The notes under the pieces: model-generated
Seen by the model: the letters and a program-made list of their open reading frames with translations, nothing else
The model's database searches: none
What the model was told of the DNA's origin: nothing
Translations under genes and position numbers: made by a program
DNA from: AC-32 sp963763475
Lineage (GTDB): Bacteria > Actinomycetota > Thermoleophilia > Gaiellales > Gaiellaceae
DNA length: 64,000 nucleotides
Direction: 5' to 3'
Assembly: GCA_963763475.1 (NCBI GenBank)
Contig: CAVXOR010000003.1
Coordinates: forward strand, 434,001 to 498,000
Shown: positions 47,948 through 57,268 of the stretch, in pieces
Layout of the letters: the number at the start of each line of letters is the position of its first letter
How positions within the stretch are numbered: the first letter of the stretch is position 1

Positions 47948-48924
47948 GGCGCGACTTCTGTCCGCTGCGGCTCGACGACGACCTTCAGGCCGCGTCGCTC
48001 CACCAGTTCCGCGAAGGCCTCGCGCCACTCGGACAGCGCGTAGCGGCCGCTGACGAGCCGGCCGAGCTCGACGTCGCCGGCCTCCGCGAGCCGGATTGCG
48101 CGCGGAAGGTCGGCGGGCTTCATGCGCCGGCAGAGCGCCAGGGTCACACCTTTCCGCCGCGCCGTCGAGGCGGTGAAGCTCGTCCGGTCGCCGTCGGGGA
48201 TGCCGACGAGAATCACTCGGCCTCCGGGCCGGACGGCATCCATCGCATCCGCGAGGGCCGCGTCGTCGCCCGCTGCCTCGAACGCCACGTCGACCTCCCG
48301 GTCGTCGAGCGTCGCACCCAGGGACGCGGCCGCGTTGGCCCGGTGCGGAAGCGGGTCGCTCGCCATGATCGTCTCCACCCCGGCGGCTCGCAGCGCCTGG
48401 ACGAGCAGCAGCCCGAGCGGCCCGCAGCCGAACACGCCTGCGGTCGACCCGGGCCGCGCCTTTGCGAGGTCGAGGGCGTGCAGCGCGACACCCAGCGGTT
48501 CGAGCAGCGCGCCCTCCGTGTCGGAGAGGTCGTCCGGGAGCGCGTGGGCGAGTCGTTCGGGCCAGGCGAGGCTCGTGCGCAGGGCGCCGTCCGCCGAGCC
48601 GTGCCCGGCGAAGCGAAGGTCGGGGCAGAGGTGCGGATTTCCACCCGCGCAGACGCTGCAGCGGCCGCACGGCACGGCAGGGTCGAGGGCCACGCGCTGG
48701 CCTGCGCGGGAGCCGGACTCGATCGTCCCCACGAACTCGTGCCCGAGGACGAGCGGCCGGTCGAGGGAGGCGTCTCCGATCCCCCCTTCGAGGAACCAGT
48801 GCCGGTCGGACCCGCACAGGCCGACGGCCGACACGCGTACGAGAACCTCGCCGTCGCGCGGCTCCGGCGCCGGCTCCTCGTGGAGCCTGAGATCGCCCGT
48901 GCCGTGGAGGCGAAGAGCCTTCAC
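47944..48924 (-). CDS. Zinc-dependent medium-chain dehydrogenase
   Basis: A 326-residue MDR enzyme: catalytic zinc site in VGLCGSDRHWF and LVLGHEFVG, structural zinc Cys cluster PCGRCSVCAGGNPHLCPDL, and the Rossmann motif GVFGCGPLGLLLVQALRAAG. It resembles sorbitol, L-arabitol, threonine or galactitol-1-phosphate dehydrogenases; which one cannot be told. Its place inside the arabinose operon, with overlaps at both ends (GTGA), points to a pentose or pentitol substrate. GTG 48924 is chosen because the family starts MKAL. Confidence 0.9.
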   Translation of the reverse strand: MKALRLHGTGDLRLHEEPAPEPRDGEVLVRVSAVGLCGSDRHWFLEGGIGDASLDRPLVLGHEFVGTIESGSRAGQRVALDPAVPCGRCSVCAGGNPHLCPDLRFAGHGSADGALRTSLAWPERLAHALPDDLSDTEGALLEPLGVALHALDLAKARPGSTAGVFGCGPLGLLLVQALRAAGVETIMASDPLPHRANAAASLGATLDDREVDVAFEAAGDDAALADAMDAVRPGGRVILVGIPDGDRTSFTASTARRKGVTLALCRRMKPADLPRAIRLAEAGDVELGRLVSGRYALSEWREAFAELVERRGLKVVVEPQRTEVAP

Positions 48925-49625
48925 GGGCGCTGGCCGTAGTACGCGCCGGGCCCGTGCTTGCGCAGGAAGTGCCGGTCGAGCAGCTCGGGCTGGATCGGCG
49001 CTGTGCCGCGCTGCAGCGCTTCGGTCCGGAACGCGCTCTCGGCCACGACCTCGAGGGCGATCGCGTTCTCGACCGCCGTCTCGGCGTCCGGTCCCCATGC
49101 GAAAGGCCCGTGTGAGGCGACGAGCACCGCCGGCCGCTCGAGCGGGCCAAGCCGCAGACCGGTGACCGTCTCGACGATCACGTCGCCGGTGCAGCGCTCG
49201 TAGTCGCCACCGATCTCCTCGCGGGTGAGCTCGCGGGTCACCGGCACGGGCCCGCGGAAGTGATCGGCGTGCGTCGTGCCGAAGCACGGGATCTCCCTTC
49301 GGGCCTGGGCCCACGCCGTCGCGAACGAGGAATGCGTGTGGACGATCCCGCCGATCTCCTCGAAGGCGCGGTAGAGCACGAGGTGCGTCGGGGTGTCCGA
49401 GGAGGGCCGCGCGGATCCCTCGAGCACCTCGCCGCTCTCGAGGTCGACGACGACCATCGAGTCCGGACCGAGCTCGGCGTAGGGGACGCCGCTCGGCTTG
49501 ATCGCCATCATCCCGGCCGCGTGGTCGACGGCGCTCGCGTTGCCGAACGTGAGGACGACAAGGCCGGCCTCCACGATCTGCCGGTTCGCTTCGAAGACCC
49601 GCTCGCGCAACTCGTCGAGCGCCAT
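48921..49625 (-). CDS. araD: L-ribulose-5-phosphate 4-epimerase
   Basis: AraD converts L-ribulose 5-phosphate to D-xylulose 5-phosphate. The 234-residue class II aldolase-like protein has VVLTFGNASAVDH, MMAIKPSGVPYAEL, SSDTPTHLVLYRAFEEIGGIVHTHSSFATAWAQ (two zinc His) and LLDRHFLRKHGPGAYYGQ, the AraD end. It overlaps araA by one base upstream and the dehydrogenase downstream. Confidence 0.95.
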   Translation of the reverse strand: MALDELRERVFEANRQIVEAGLVVLTFGNASAVDHAAGMMAIKPSGVPYAELGPDSMVVVDLESGEVLEGSARPSSDTPTHLVLYRAFEEIGGIVHTHSSFATAWAQARREIPCFGTTHADHFRGPVPVTRELTREEIGGDYERCTGDVIVETVTGLRLGPLERPAVLVASHGPFAWGPDAETAVENAIALEVVAESAFRTEALQRGTAPIQPELLDRHFLRKHGPGAYYGQRP

Positions 49626-51139
49626 CAGCCGCCCCGGACGGTCTGGAAGTACGCCTGGTTCCAGCGGACTTCCTTGGCGAAATCGGCCATGCGGGTCTGC
49701 GCGTCGATCACGAGCAGCTCGATTCCCGCCATCTCGGCGAGGTCCGCGAACGCCTCGCGTCCGACCGCGCGGCAGAAGGCCGTGTGGTGAGGACCGCCCG
49801 CGACGAGCCAGGCCTCGGCGGCGGTCGCCAGGTCGGGCCGCGGCTCCCAGAGCGCGCGCGCTACCGGCAGCCTGGGGAGATCAGCGTCAGGCTCGACCAC
49901 GTCCACCTCGTTCAGGACGAGGCGGAACCGGTCGCCGAGGTCGAGCAGGCCGACGACGACCGCCGGCCCGGGACCGGCGGTGAAGACGAGGCGCACGGGA
50001 TCCTCCTTCCCGCCGATCGGCAGCGGATGGATCTCGCACCGCGGCATCCCCGCCGCGATCGACGGGCAGACCTCGAGCATGTGGGCGCCGAGCACCTTCG
50101 GGCCCTCAGGCGCCAGGTGGTACGTGTAGTCCTCCATGAACGAGGTGCCGCCTTCGAGGCCGGTGCTCATCACCTTGGCGACCCGGACGAGCGCAGCGGT
50201 CTTCCAGTCGCCTTCGGCGCCGAAGCCGTAGTCGTCCGCCAGCAGGCGCTGCACCGCAATCCCCGGAAGCTGGGGAAGCTCGCCGAGGTCCTCGAACGTG
50301 TCGGTGAAGGCCATGAAGCCGCCTGCCTCCAGGAACGAGCGCAGGCCCGCCTCGATCCGGGCGGCGTCGCGCAGCGACTCGTGCCGCTCGCCGTCCGCCT
50401 GCAGCTCCGGCACGAGGTCGTACTCCTCCGCGTACGCGTCCACGAGCTCCTGCACGCCCGTGTCGGGAACGGCCAGCACGGCCTCGACGAGCTCACCGAC
50501 CCCGTAGCCGTTTACCGAGACGCCGAGCCGGAGCTGCGCCTCGACCTTGTCGCCCTCGGTCACGGCGACGCCCCGCATGTTGTCGCCGAAGCGCGCCACC
50601 TCGAGTCTCCGGGCCTCGTCCCAGCCGCACGCGGCGCGTGTCCAGGGACCGATGCGCGCGACGACCCGGGGATCGCTCCAGTGGCCGACGACGGTCTTGC
50701 GCCTCAGGCCCATCCGCGTCGCCATGAAACCGAACTCGCGATCGCCGTGGGCGGACTGGTTCAGGTTCATGAAATCCATGTCGATCTCGGACCAGGGGAG
50801 GTCGCGATTGAACTGCGTGTGCAGGTGTAGGAGCGGTTTCTGCAGCGAGGCCAGGCCGCCGATCCACATCTTCGCGGGCGAGAACGTGTGCATCCACGCG
50901 AGCACGCCGACGCAGCTCTCGGCTGCGTTCGCATCGAGGCAGACCTGCCGGATGGACTCCGGGCTCTTCACGACGGGCTTGTGCACCACGCGGACGGGGA
51001 TCGTCGCCTCGGCGTCGAGCGAGCCGGCGACCTCCCGCGCATGGTCGTCCACCTGGCGGAGCGCCTCGTCACCATAGAGATCCTGGCTCCCGGTCAGGAA
51101 CCAGACCTCGTGCGCCCCGAGCGCTTTCCCGGTCGCCAT
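49625..51139 (-). CDS. araA: L-arabinose isomerase
   Basis: AraA converts L-arabinose to L-ribulose. The 504-residue protein has VWFLTGSQDLYGDEAL at the start, GVLAWMHTFSPAKMWIGGL, the active-site regions EGDWKTAALVR and TSFMEDYTYHLAPEGPKVLGAHMLEVCPSIA (metal Glu and His), and WLVAGGPHHTAFCRAV. It is the first gene of the minus-strand arabinose operon, with 47 bases to the divergent aldo/keto reductase. No AraC- or GntR-type regulator lies nearby. Confidence 0.96.
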   Translation of the reverse strand: MATGKALGAHEVWFLTGSQDLYGDEALRQVDDHAREVAGSLDAEATIPVRVVHKPVVKSPESIRQVCLDANAAESCVGVLAWMHTFSPAKMWIGGLASLQKPLLHLHTQFNRDLPWSEIDMDFMNLNQSAHGDREFGFMATRMGLRRKTVVGHWSDPRVVARIGPWTRAACGWDEARRLEVARFGDNMRGVAVTEGDKVEAQLRLGVSVNGYGVGELVEAVLAVPDTGVQELVDAYAEEYDLVPELQADGERHESLRDAARIEAGLRSFLEAGGFMAFTDTFEDLGELPQLPGIAVQRLLADDYGFGAEGDWKTAALVRVAKVMSTGLEGGTSFMEDYTYHLAPEGPKVLGAHMLEVCPSIAAGMPRCEIHPLPIGGKEDPVRLVFTAGPGPAVVVGLLDLGDRFRLVLNEVDVVEPDADLPRLPVARALWEPRPDLATAAEAWLVAGGPHHTAFCRAVGREAFADLAEMAGIELLVIDAQTRMADFAKEVRWNQAYFQTVRGG

Positions 51140-51186
51140 CGAGCGTGATCCTGACAGAGGCCGCGCGCGACTGATTGGATTCGTGC

Positions 51187-52167
51187 ATGCAGTCGCGACG
51201 CCTCGGGAAGACCGGCTGGGACGTCTCCGAGATCGGCTTCGGCGCGTGGGCGATCGGAGGCAGCTGGGGCGAGACCGACGAGGGGGAGTCCTTGGCGGCG
51301 ATGCACGCCGCGGTCGACGCCGGCGTGACGTTCTTCGACACGGCAGACGTCTACGGGGACGGGCGCTCGGAGCGCCTGATCGCCCGCCTGTTGCAGGAGC
51401 GCGAGGAGCGGCTCGTGGTCGCGACCAAGTTCGGACGGCGGGTGGAGCTGGATCCGGCCCTCTACACCTACGAAAATCTCCGTGCCTGGCTCGAGCGCTC
51501 GCGCGAGAACCTTGGGGTCGAGGCCGTCGACCTCGTGCAGCTGCACTGCCCGCCCCGCGAGACGTACTACCTGCCCGAGGTGCATGAGGCCTGCGACAGG
51601 CTCGTGCAGGAAGGTCTGGTGCGCGCGTACGGCGTCAGCGTCGAGAAGGTCGAGGACGCACTGAAGGCGATCGAGTTCGAGGGGGTCGCCACGATCCAGC
51701 TCATCTTCAACATGCTCAGGCAGCGGCCCTCGGAGCTCTTCTTCGACCAGGCGCGGCGCCGCGACGTCGGGGTGATCGTCCGCGTCCCGCTCGCCTCGGG
51801 CCTGCTGACCGGGAAGTTCGGCCGCAACACGACGTTCGCGGCGGACGACCACCGCGAGTTCAACCGCCACGGCGAGGAGTTCGACGTCGGCGAGACCTTC
51901 TCCGGGGTCGACTACGAGGTCGGCCTCGACGTGGTGGAGGAGCTCAGGCCGCTCGTGCCTCCGGGTGCGACGCTGGCCCAGCTCGCGTTGCGCTGGATCC
52001 TCACGTTCGACGCCGTCTCGACGGTCATCCCAGGCGCGAAGACGCCGGAGCAGGCCCGTGCGAACGCCGCTGCCGCCGACCTGCCCGCGCCTTCGCCCGA
52101 GACGATCGAGCGGATCGCGGGGATCTACCGCAGGCGGGTCGCCCCGCTGGTGCACCAGCGCTGGTGA
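51187..52167 (+). CDS. Aldo/keto reductase
   Basis: A 326-residue NADPH-type AKR barrel with the catalytic tetrad in place: Asp and Tyr in FFDTADVYGDG, Lys in VVATKFGRR, His in LVQLHCPP. The cofactor loop IPGAKTPEQARANAAA is near the end. ATG 51187 is chosen over the in-frame TTG 51175. Divergent from araA, it may reduce or oxidise a pentose, but the substrate is not shown. Its 3' end is three bases from that of galK. Confidence 0.92.
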   Translation: MQSRRLGKTGWDVSEIGFGAWAIGGSWGETDEGESLAAMHAAVDAGVTFFDTADVYGDGRSERLIARLLQEREERLVVATKFGRRVELDPALYTYENLRAWLERSRENLGVEAVDLVQLHCPPRETYYLPEVHEACDRLVQEGLVRAYGVSVEKVEDALKAIEFEGVATIQLIFNMLRQRPSELFFDQARRRDVGVIVRVPLASGLLTGKFGRNTTFAADDHREFNRHGEEFDVGETFSGVDYEVGLDVVEELRPLVPPGATLAQLALRWILTFDAVSTVIPGAKTPEQARANAAAADLPAPSPETIERIAGIYRRRVAPLVHQRW

Positions 52168-52170
52168 CCG

Positions 52171-53292
52171 TCACCCAGGCTCGAGCTCGTGCGCGCCGTC
52201 GACCGAGGCGCAGACATACGGCGCCGCCTCCCGCCCAGCACGGTCGGCGTAGCGGCGTGTAACCGCGTCGGCGAGACCCTCGGCCTCGTCCTCGCGCGCT
52301 AGGGCGAGCACCGAGCCGCCGAAGCCGCCGCCGATCATCCGAGCTGCGATCGCACCGTGGTCGTAGGCGAGGTCGACGAGCAGGTCGAGCTCCGGGATCG
52401 AGACCTCGAGGTCGTCCCGGAGGCTCTCGTGACCCTTGCGGAACAGCGTTCCGAGCGCCGGGAGGTCGGGCCCGGCCGGATCCTCCAGCGCGGCCACGAC
52501 CTCGCGCACCCGCTGGTTCTCGGTGACGACGTGGCGAAGCCTGCGCCGTGCGACCTCGTCGACTCCCGCGGCTGCCGCCTTGGCGGCTGCCTCGGCGGCG
52601 CTCAGCGACGACGGGCGGTCCGTGCCGATCGCCGACAGCGCCCGCTCGAGCTCGAGGCGCCGGTCGCCGTAGTCGCTGGCCTCGAGTGCGTGCCGTACCC
52701 CGGAGTCGAAGACGACGAGCGCGATTCCGGGTGGCAGCGGGACGAGCCGCCGCTCCTCGGTCCCGCAGTCGAGCAGCAGCGCGTGGCCCTTGTGCCCGAG
52801 CAGCGCGCTCGCCGGGTCCATCAGGCCCACCGGAACACCGACCGCGAGGCGCTCCGCCGCCTGCGCGATCCGCGCAAGCTCGATGCGCGGCAGCTCGTAC
52901 GAGGCGGCGCTCGTGACCGCCAGGCCGACCGATACGGTCAGCGCCGCCGACGAGGACATTCCCGCCCCGATCGGGACGGTGGAGACGATCTCGCCGTCGA
53001 GCCCGGTGATCGGGGCGCCGTGCTCGCGGAGCAGCCGTACCACTGCGGCGACGTAGCGGCCCCAGCCCTCAGACGGGATCGGAGGCGTTGTGTGCGCCGG
53101 TAGCACGACCGAATCGCCGAAAGCCACCGACCGCAGGCGGATTGTCGCATCTGCTGCCGGAGCCCACGTCACCGTCGTTCCCAGATCCACGGCGACAGGC
53201 AGGACGAGCCCGCCCGAGTAGTCGGTGTGCTCCCCGATCAGGTTGACGCGCGCCGGCGCGACGACGGAGCGGCTGGAAGGGTCTGGGCTCAT
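52171..53292 (-). CDS. galK: Galactokinase
   Basis: GalK phosphorylates galactose at C1. The 373-residue GHMP kinase has the galactokinase signature ARVNLIGEHTDYSGGLVLPVA, the ATP motif PIGAGMSSSAALTV, MDPASALLGHKGHALLLDC and the third motif MIGGGFGGSVLAL. ATG 53292 is the natural start. It is divergent from the sugar ABC transporter, 49 bases away. galT and galE are not recognised in the window. Confidence 0.95.
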   Translation of the reverse strand: MSPDPSSRSVVAPARVNLIGEHTDYSGGLVLPVAVDLGTTVTWAPAADATIRLRSVAFGDSVVLPAHTTPPIPSEGWGRYVAAVVRLLREHGAPITGLDGEIVSTVPIGAGMSSSAALTVSVGLAVTSAASYELPRIELARIAQAAERLAVGVPVGLMDPASALLGHKGHALLLDCGTEERRLVPLPPGIALVVFDSGVRHALEASDYGDRRLELERALSAIGTDRPSSLSAAEAAAKAAAAGVDEVARRRLRHVVTENQRVREVVAALEDPAGPDLPALGTLFRKGHESLRDDLEVSIPELDLLVDLAYDHGAIAARMIGGGFGGSVLALAREDEAEGLADAVTRRYADRAGREAAPYVCASVDGAHELEPG

Positions 53293-53341
53293 GGTGTTAT
53301 GGTCGCCGCTCACGCTCCGCGGGGTCCCAAGGAGGTGCTGG

Positions 53342-54481
53342 GTGGACGACCGGAAGAAGTATCTGGAGACGCAGCTCGACGAGTTCGCGTCGCTAGTCGA
53401 GGATCTCCCCGAGTCGGAGGTCCCGGCCGGGATGGACCGCAAGAAACTGCTCACCGTCATCGGGGCGGGCGGCGCGGCACTTTCGCTCCCCGCACTGCTT
53501 GCCGCCTGTGGCGGCGGCGGGGACAACAGCTCCGGCAGTGGCGCCGGCGACTACCCGGAAACGCCCAAGTGGAAGTGGGTCTTCGTCAACCACGTCACGA
53601 CGAACCCATTCTTCGTCCCGACCCAGTACGGGATCGAGGACATGGGCGCGATCTTCAACACCGAACACCAGTGGACCGGCTCGGAGAGCAGCGATGTCGG
53701 GCAGATGGTCTCCGCGATGAACACCGCGATCTCCGCGGGCGCCGACGGAATCTGCGTCTGCCTGATCGACGCCAAGGCGTTCAACGAGCCGACCACGAAG
53801 GCGCTCAACGCCGGGATCCCGGTCATTGCCTACAACGCGGACGTGCCGCCCGGCAGCGGGAACGAACGACTCGCCTACATCGGCCAGGATCTGTTCGTGT
53901 CGGGTCAGAAGATGGGCGAGAAGATCGTCGAGCTGATCCCGAGCGGCGACGTCGCCGGCTTCATCGCGACGCCGGGCTCGCTGAACATCCAGCCGCGCAT
54001 CGACGGCGCGAAGCAGGCGATCAAGGACTCGGGCAAGCCCATCAACTTCACGCAGATCGCGACCGGCGCCGACACGGCCGGCGAGCTCTCGAAGATCGAC
54101 GCCTACTACCAGGGCCACAAGGACCTGAAGGGCATGTTCGCGGTCGACGCGGGAAGCACGCAGGGCGTCGCGCAGGTGATGCAGAAATACAGCCTGCAGT
54201 CGAAGGGGATCCACGGAGGCGGGTACGACCTCTTGCCGACGACCCTGAAGCTGATCGACCAGGGCTTCCTGGACTTCACGATCGACCAGCAGCCCTATCT
54301 CCAGGGGTTCTACCCCGCGGTCCAGCTGTTCCTGTACAAGATCTCGGGCGGGCTGATGGCGCCTTCCGACACGAACACGGGTCTCCTGTTCGTCACGAAG
54401 GACAACATCAAGCCGTACCTGACGACGAAGACCCGCTACGAGGGAAGCTCCAGCTCCCAGCAATACGTGAAGTCGACCTAG
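53342..54481 (+). CDS. Sugar ABC transporter substrate-binding lipoprotein
   Basis: A 379-residue binding protein of the ribose/xylose type (Peripla_BP_4): WKWVFVNHVTTNPFFVPTQYG, SAGADGICVCLIDAKAF, IPVIAYNADVPP and the late GIHGGGYDLLPTTLKLIDQGFLDFTIDQQPYLQG. GTG 53342 follows a perfect AAGGAGG at the right distance, so a charged segment of about 30 residues precedes the signal sequence MDRKKLLTVIGAGG with lipobox LLAAC. ATG 53432 would give an ordinary signal peptide. Followed by permease and ATPase genes. The ligand is probably a pentose or galactose. Confidence 0.92.
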   Translation: MDDRKKYLETQLDEFASLVEDLPESEVPAGMDRKKLLTVIGAGGAALSLPALLAACGGGGDNSSGSGAGDYPETPKWKWVFVNHVTTNPFFVPTQYGIEDMGAIFNTEHQWTGSESSDVGQMVSAMNTAISAGADGICVCLIDAKAFNEPTTKALNAGIPVIAYNADVPPGSGNERLAYIGQDLFVSGQKMGEKIVELIPSGDVAGFIATPGSLNIQPRIDGAKQAIKDSGKPINFTQIATGADTAGELSKIDAYYQGHKDLKGMFAVDAGSTQGVAQVMQKYSLQSKGIHGGGYDLLPTTLKLIDQGFLDFTIDQQPYLQGFYPAVQLFLYKISGGLMAPSDTNTGLLFVTKDNIKPYLTTKTRYEGSSSSQQYVKST

Positions 54482-54501
54482 CCGCCTGAGGCAGTCGGGG
54501 A

Positions 54502-55548
54502 ATGGCGGTAGCGGGGTCAGAAGCCGGACGCCGAGCACGAGCGCGTGGCCTGGGCTGGCGCGCGCTCGAGGCGTTCGCGAACCGGCGCGAGGCAAGCATC
54601 CTCGTCGTCGCGATCGGGCTGATCGTCTACTTCTCGCTACGGTCGTCGGCGTTCTACTCGAGCCCGACGATCAAGAACATCGCCGAGTACGTCGGGCCGA
54701 TCGCGCTGATCGCCTCCGGCGAGGTGATGCTCCTGATCTGCGGCGAGATCGACCTGTCGGTGGGGCGTGTCTTCGCGCTCACGCCGATCATCATGTATCT
54801 GACGACGGCGCCCGAGCCCGACGGGCTCGGGCTGCCGATCTGGCTGGGCGTCATCTTCGGCCTCTTGGCCGCTGCGGCGGTAGGCCTCGCGAACGGCTTG
54901 ATAACCACCTATCTCGGCGTGCCCTCGTTCATCACCACGTTGGGAATGCTGTTCTTCCTGAACGGGATCAACCTGCGGGCACTGCACGGTTTCCAGGTGG
55001 AGACGCCGGGCGGCCACACTTTCAGGGAGATCTTCGGCGGCTATCCGCTCTGGCTCAACTCGGAGTTCTGGTGGGCGCTGCTGGCCGTCGTAGTGCTTCA
55101 GATCGTGCTGGTGCGGACCAGATGGGGCGTCCACACGGTGGCGACGGGCGGCAACGCGATCGGCGCGAGAGAGAGCGGCGTCAACGTCCGGTGGATCAAG
55201 ATCGGCAATTTCGTGCTCTGCAGCGTGCTCGGCGGCTTCGCAGGAATCCTGGACTCCACTCGGATCACGTCGATCCTGCCGCTCCAGGGCGGCACGGACA
55301 TCATGTTCCTCGCCGTCGCCGCTGCGGTCATCGGCGGCACGTCGCTGATGGGCGGGTCGGGCACGATCATCGGCGGCTTCCTCGGCGTCTGCGTGCTCGC
55401 CATCCTGAACATCGGCTTCACGATCCTCGGCGTCAGCGCATTCAACTTCGACCTGATCATCGGGATCGCGATCCTGGGTGCGATGATCCTGAACGTGCAG
55501 ATCCAGCGGCTGAAGAACCTCGGTGTGCTAGGGAGAGGGAGCAGATGA
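54502..55548 (+). CDS. Sugar ABC transporter permease
   Basis: A 348-residue membrane protein of the RbsC/XylH type with about nine or ten hydrophobic helices. The EAA-like region is GGFAGILDSTRITSILPLQGGTDIMFLAVAAAVIGGTSLMGGSGTIIGGFLGV, typical of the family. It lies 20 bases after the binding-protein gene and overlaps the ATPase start as ATGA. Confidence 0.94.
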   Translation: MAVAGSEAGRRARARGLGWRALEAFANRREASILVVAIGLIVYFSLRSSAFYSSPTIKNIAEYVGPIALIASGEVMLLICGEIDLSVGRVFALTPIIMYLTTAPEPDGLGLPIWLGVIFGLLAAAAVGLANGLITTYLGVPSFITTLGMLFFLNGINLRALHGFQVETPGGHTFREIFGGYPLWLNSEFWWALLAVVVLQIVLVRTRWGVHTVATGGNAIGARESGVNVRWIKIGNFVLCSVLGGFAGILDSTRITSILPLQGGTDIMFLAVAAAVIGGTSLMGGSGTIIGGFLGVCVLAILNIGFTILGVSAFNFDLIIGIAILGAMILNVQIQRLKNLGVLGRGSR

Positions 55549-56336
55549 GCGAATCGGGCAACGGCCGAGAGGCCGACGAGGCGATCCGCGTCGAGCACAT
55601 CTCGAAGCGGTTCGGAGCAGTGCGCGCGCTCGAGGACGTCTCCTTGCATCTGAAGCGCGGCGAGGTGCTCGGGCTGATCGGCGACAACGGGGCCGGCAAG
55701 TCCACGCTGGTCAAGATCATCAGCGGCTTCCAGAAGCCGGACGACGGCACGATCTTCGTCAACGGCGAGGAGGTGTCGATCCGCTCGGTCGCGCACGCCC
55801 GCTCGCTCGGGATCGACACGGTCTACCAGGACCTGGCACTCGTGCCCGGCATGTCCGTCTACCACAACATGTTCCTCAAGCGGGAGCTGCTCGGGAAGCT
55901 CGGCGGCGTCCGGCTGCCGTTGCTCAACAACGGCGAGATGCGAAAGCTGGCCCGCAAGCATCTCGACGAGATGGGCGTCCGGATCCCGGACGTCGACGCG
56001 GAGGTGGCGCAGCTCTCGGGAGGTCAGCGCCAGTCGATCGCGGTCGCGCGGTCGGTCTACTCGGACGCGAAGATCATCCTGCTGGACGAGCCGCTGGCGG
56101 CGATGGGCGTGAAGGAGGGGGCGCTCATCCTCGACCTGATCCGAAAGCTCCGGGGCCAGGGCGAGGTCTCGATGATCCTGATCCTGCACAACTACGCGCA
56201 CGTGTTCGAGGTCTGCGATCGCGTGAACCTGCTCCAGCACGGCGAGATCACGCTCGACAAGCCGACGAACCAGACCTCGGTGGAGGAGCTGACCGAGCTC
56301 GTCGTGCGCGAGTACCGGCAGGCCGCCAACGGCTGA
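55545..56336 (+). CDS. Sugar ABC transporter ATP-binding protein
   Basis: A 263-residue ATPase with one nucleotide-binding domain: GLIGDNGAGKSTLVKIISG (Walker A), YQDLALVPGMSVYHNMFL (Q loop), QLSGGQRQSIAVAR (signature), KIILLDEPLAAMG (Walker B) and ILHNYAHVFEVCDRV (H loop). It is a single-domain type as in FrcA, unlike RbsA or XylG with two fused domains, so it should act as a homodimer. Confidence 0.95.
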   Translation: MSESGNGREADEAIRVEHISKRFGAVRALEDVSLHLKRGEVLGLIGDNGAGKSTLVKIISGFQKPDDGTIFVNGEEVSIRSVAHARSLGIDTVYQDLALVPGMSVYHNMFLKRELLGKLGGVRLPLLNNGEMRKLARKHLDEMGVRIPDVDAEVAQLSGGQRQSIAVARSVYSDAKIILLDEPLAAMGVKEGALILDLIRKLRGQGEVSMILILHNYAHVFEVCDRVNLLQHGEITLDKPTNQTSVEELTELVVREYRQAANG

Positions 56337-56358
56337 CCCGCCCGCGAGGGGGTGAAGC

Positions 56359-57252
56359 ATCCGCGTTCTCGTCACGGGCGCAAAGGGCAAGGTCGGCTCC
56401 GCGGCCGTTGCCGCCGCGCTCGCAGCCGGCCACGACGTGCGCGCCTCCGACCTGGCGCGCGGTGTGTTCGAGCGCACGCTTCCCGGCGAGCCGGGCGAGT
56501 ACGTCCAAGCCGACCTGACTGATGCGGGCGACGCGTTCGCGATCGTGCGCGGCGTCGACGCCGTCGTCCACGCCGGCGCGATCCCGGACCCGACCAAGAA
56601 CCCACCGCACGTCGTCTTCCGGAACAACCTGATGGCGACCTTCAACGTCCTCGAGGCGGCCGTCCGCTTCGGCGTGGGGCGGTTCGTCTACATCTCGAGC
56701 GAGACGATTCCCGGGTTCTTCTTCCCGGAGCGCGAGTTCCTGCCCGACTACGTGCCGGTCGACGAGGAGCATCCGGTCAGGCCGCAGGATCCCTACGCCC
56801 TCTCGAAGTGGTTCGGAGAGCTGCTGATGGACGCGGCCGTGGCGCGCTCCGACATCCGCTGCATCTCCCTTCGCCCGAGCTGGGTCCAGACCGAGGCGAA
56901 CTACGAGCGCAACCTCGGGCCCCAGGTGCGCGATCCCGGCGAGCTGAGCCCGAACCTCTGGAGCTACGTGGACGTGTACGACCTCGCCGACGCGATCGTG
57001 CTCGCGGCCGAGTCCGACCTCGCGGGACACGAGGTCTTCTACATCGCGTCTCCCGACAACGTCGGCAGCCGCCCGTTCGCCGAGCTCGTCCGCCGCTACT
57101 ACGGCGACGAGATCGAGATCCGACCCCTCGCGCGCGAGGACGCGTCCGGGATCTCGTGCGCGAAAGCCGTGCGCATGCTCGGCTACTCGCCGAGCCGCTC
57201 GTGGAGCGACTACCTCGACGAACACGGGCGAGCACGCCCTCGGGAAATCTGA
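56359..57252 (+). CDS. NAD-dependent epimerase/dehydratase (extended SDR), ATC start proposed
   Basis: The Rossmann start IRVLVTGAKGKVGSAAVAAALAAG is encoded from 56359, but the frame has no ATG, GTG or TTG between the TGA at 56353 and GTG 56437, and starting at 56437 would delete the G-x-x-G-x-x-G motif. ATC 56359, preceded by GAGGGGG, is the best start, giving 297 residues. Later motifs are VVHAGAIPDP, YISSETIPG, and the catalytic YALSK. Related to UDP-sugar epimerases and uronate dehydrogenases; substrate unknown. It lies 22 bases after the transporter ATPase. Confidence 0.82.
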   Translation: MRVLVTGAKGKVGSAAVAAALAAGHDVRASDLARGVFERTLPGEPGEYVQADLTDAGDAFAIVRGVDAVVHAGAIPDPTKNPPHVVFRNNLMATFNVLEAAVRFGVGRFVYISSETIPGFFFPEREFLPDYVPVDEEHPVRPQDPYALSKWFGELLMDAAVARSDIRCISLRPSWVQTEANYERNLGPQVRDPGELSPNLWSYVDVYDLADAIVLAAESDLAGHEVFYIASPDNVGSRPFAELVRRYYGDEIEIRPLAREDASGISCAKAVRMLGYSPSRSWSDYLDEHGRARPREI

Positions 57253-57268
57253 TCGAGTTGGCCCGACG

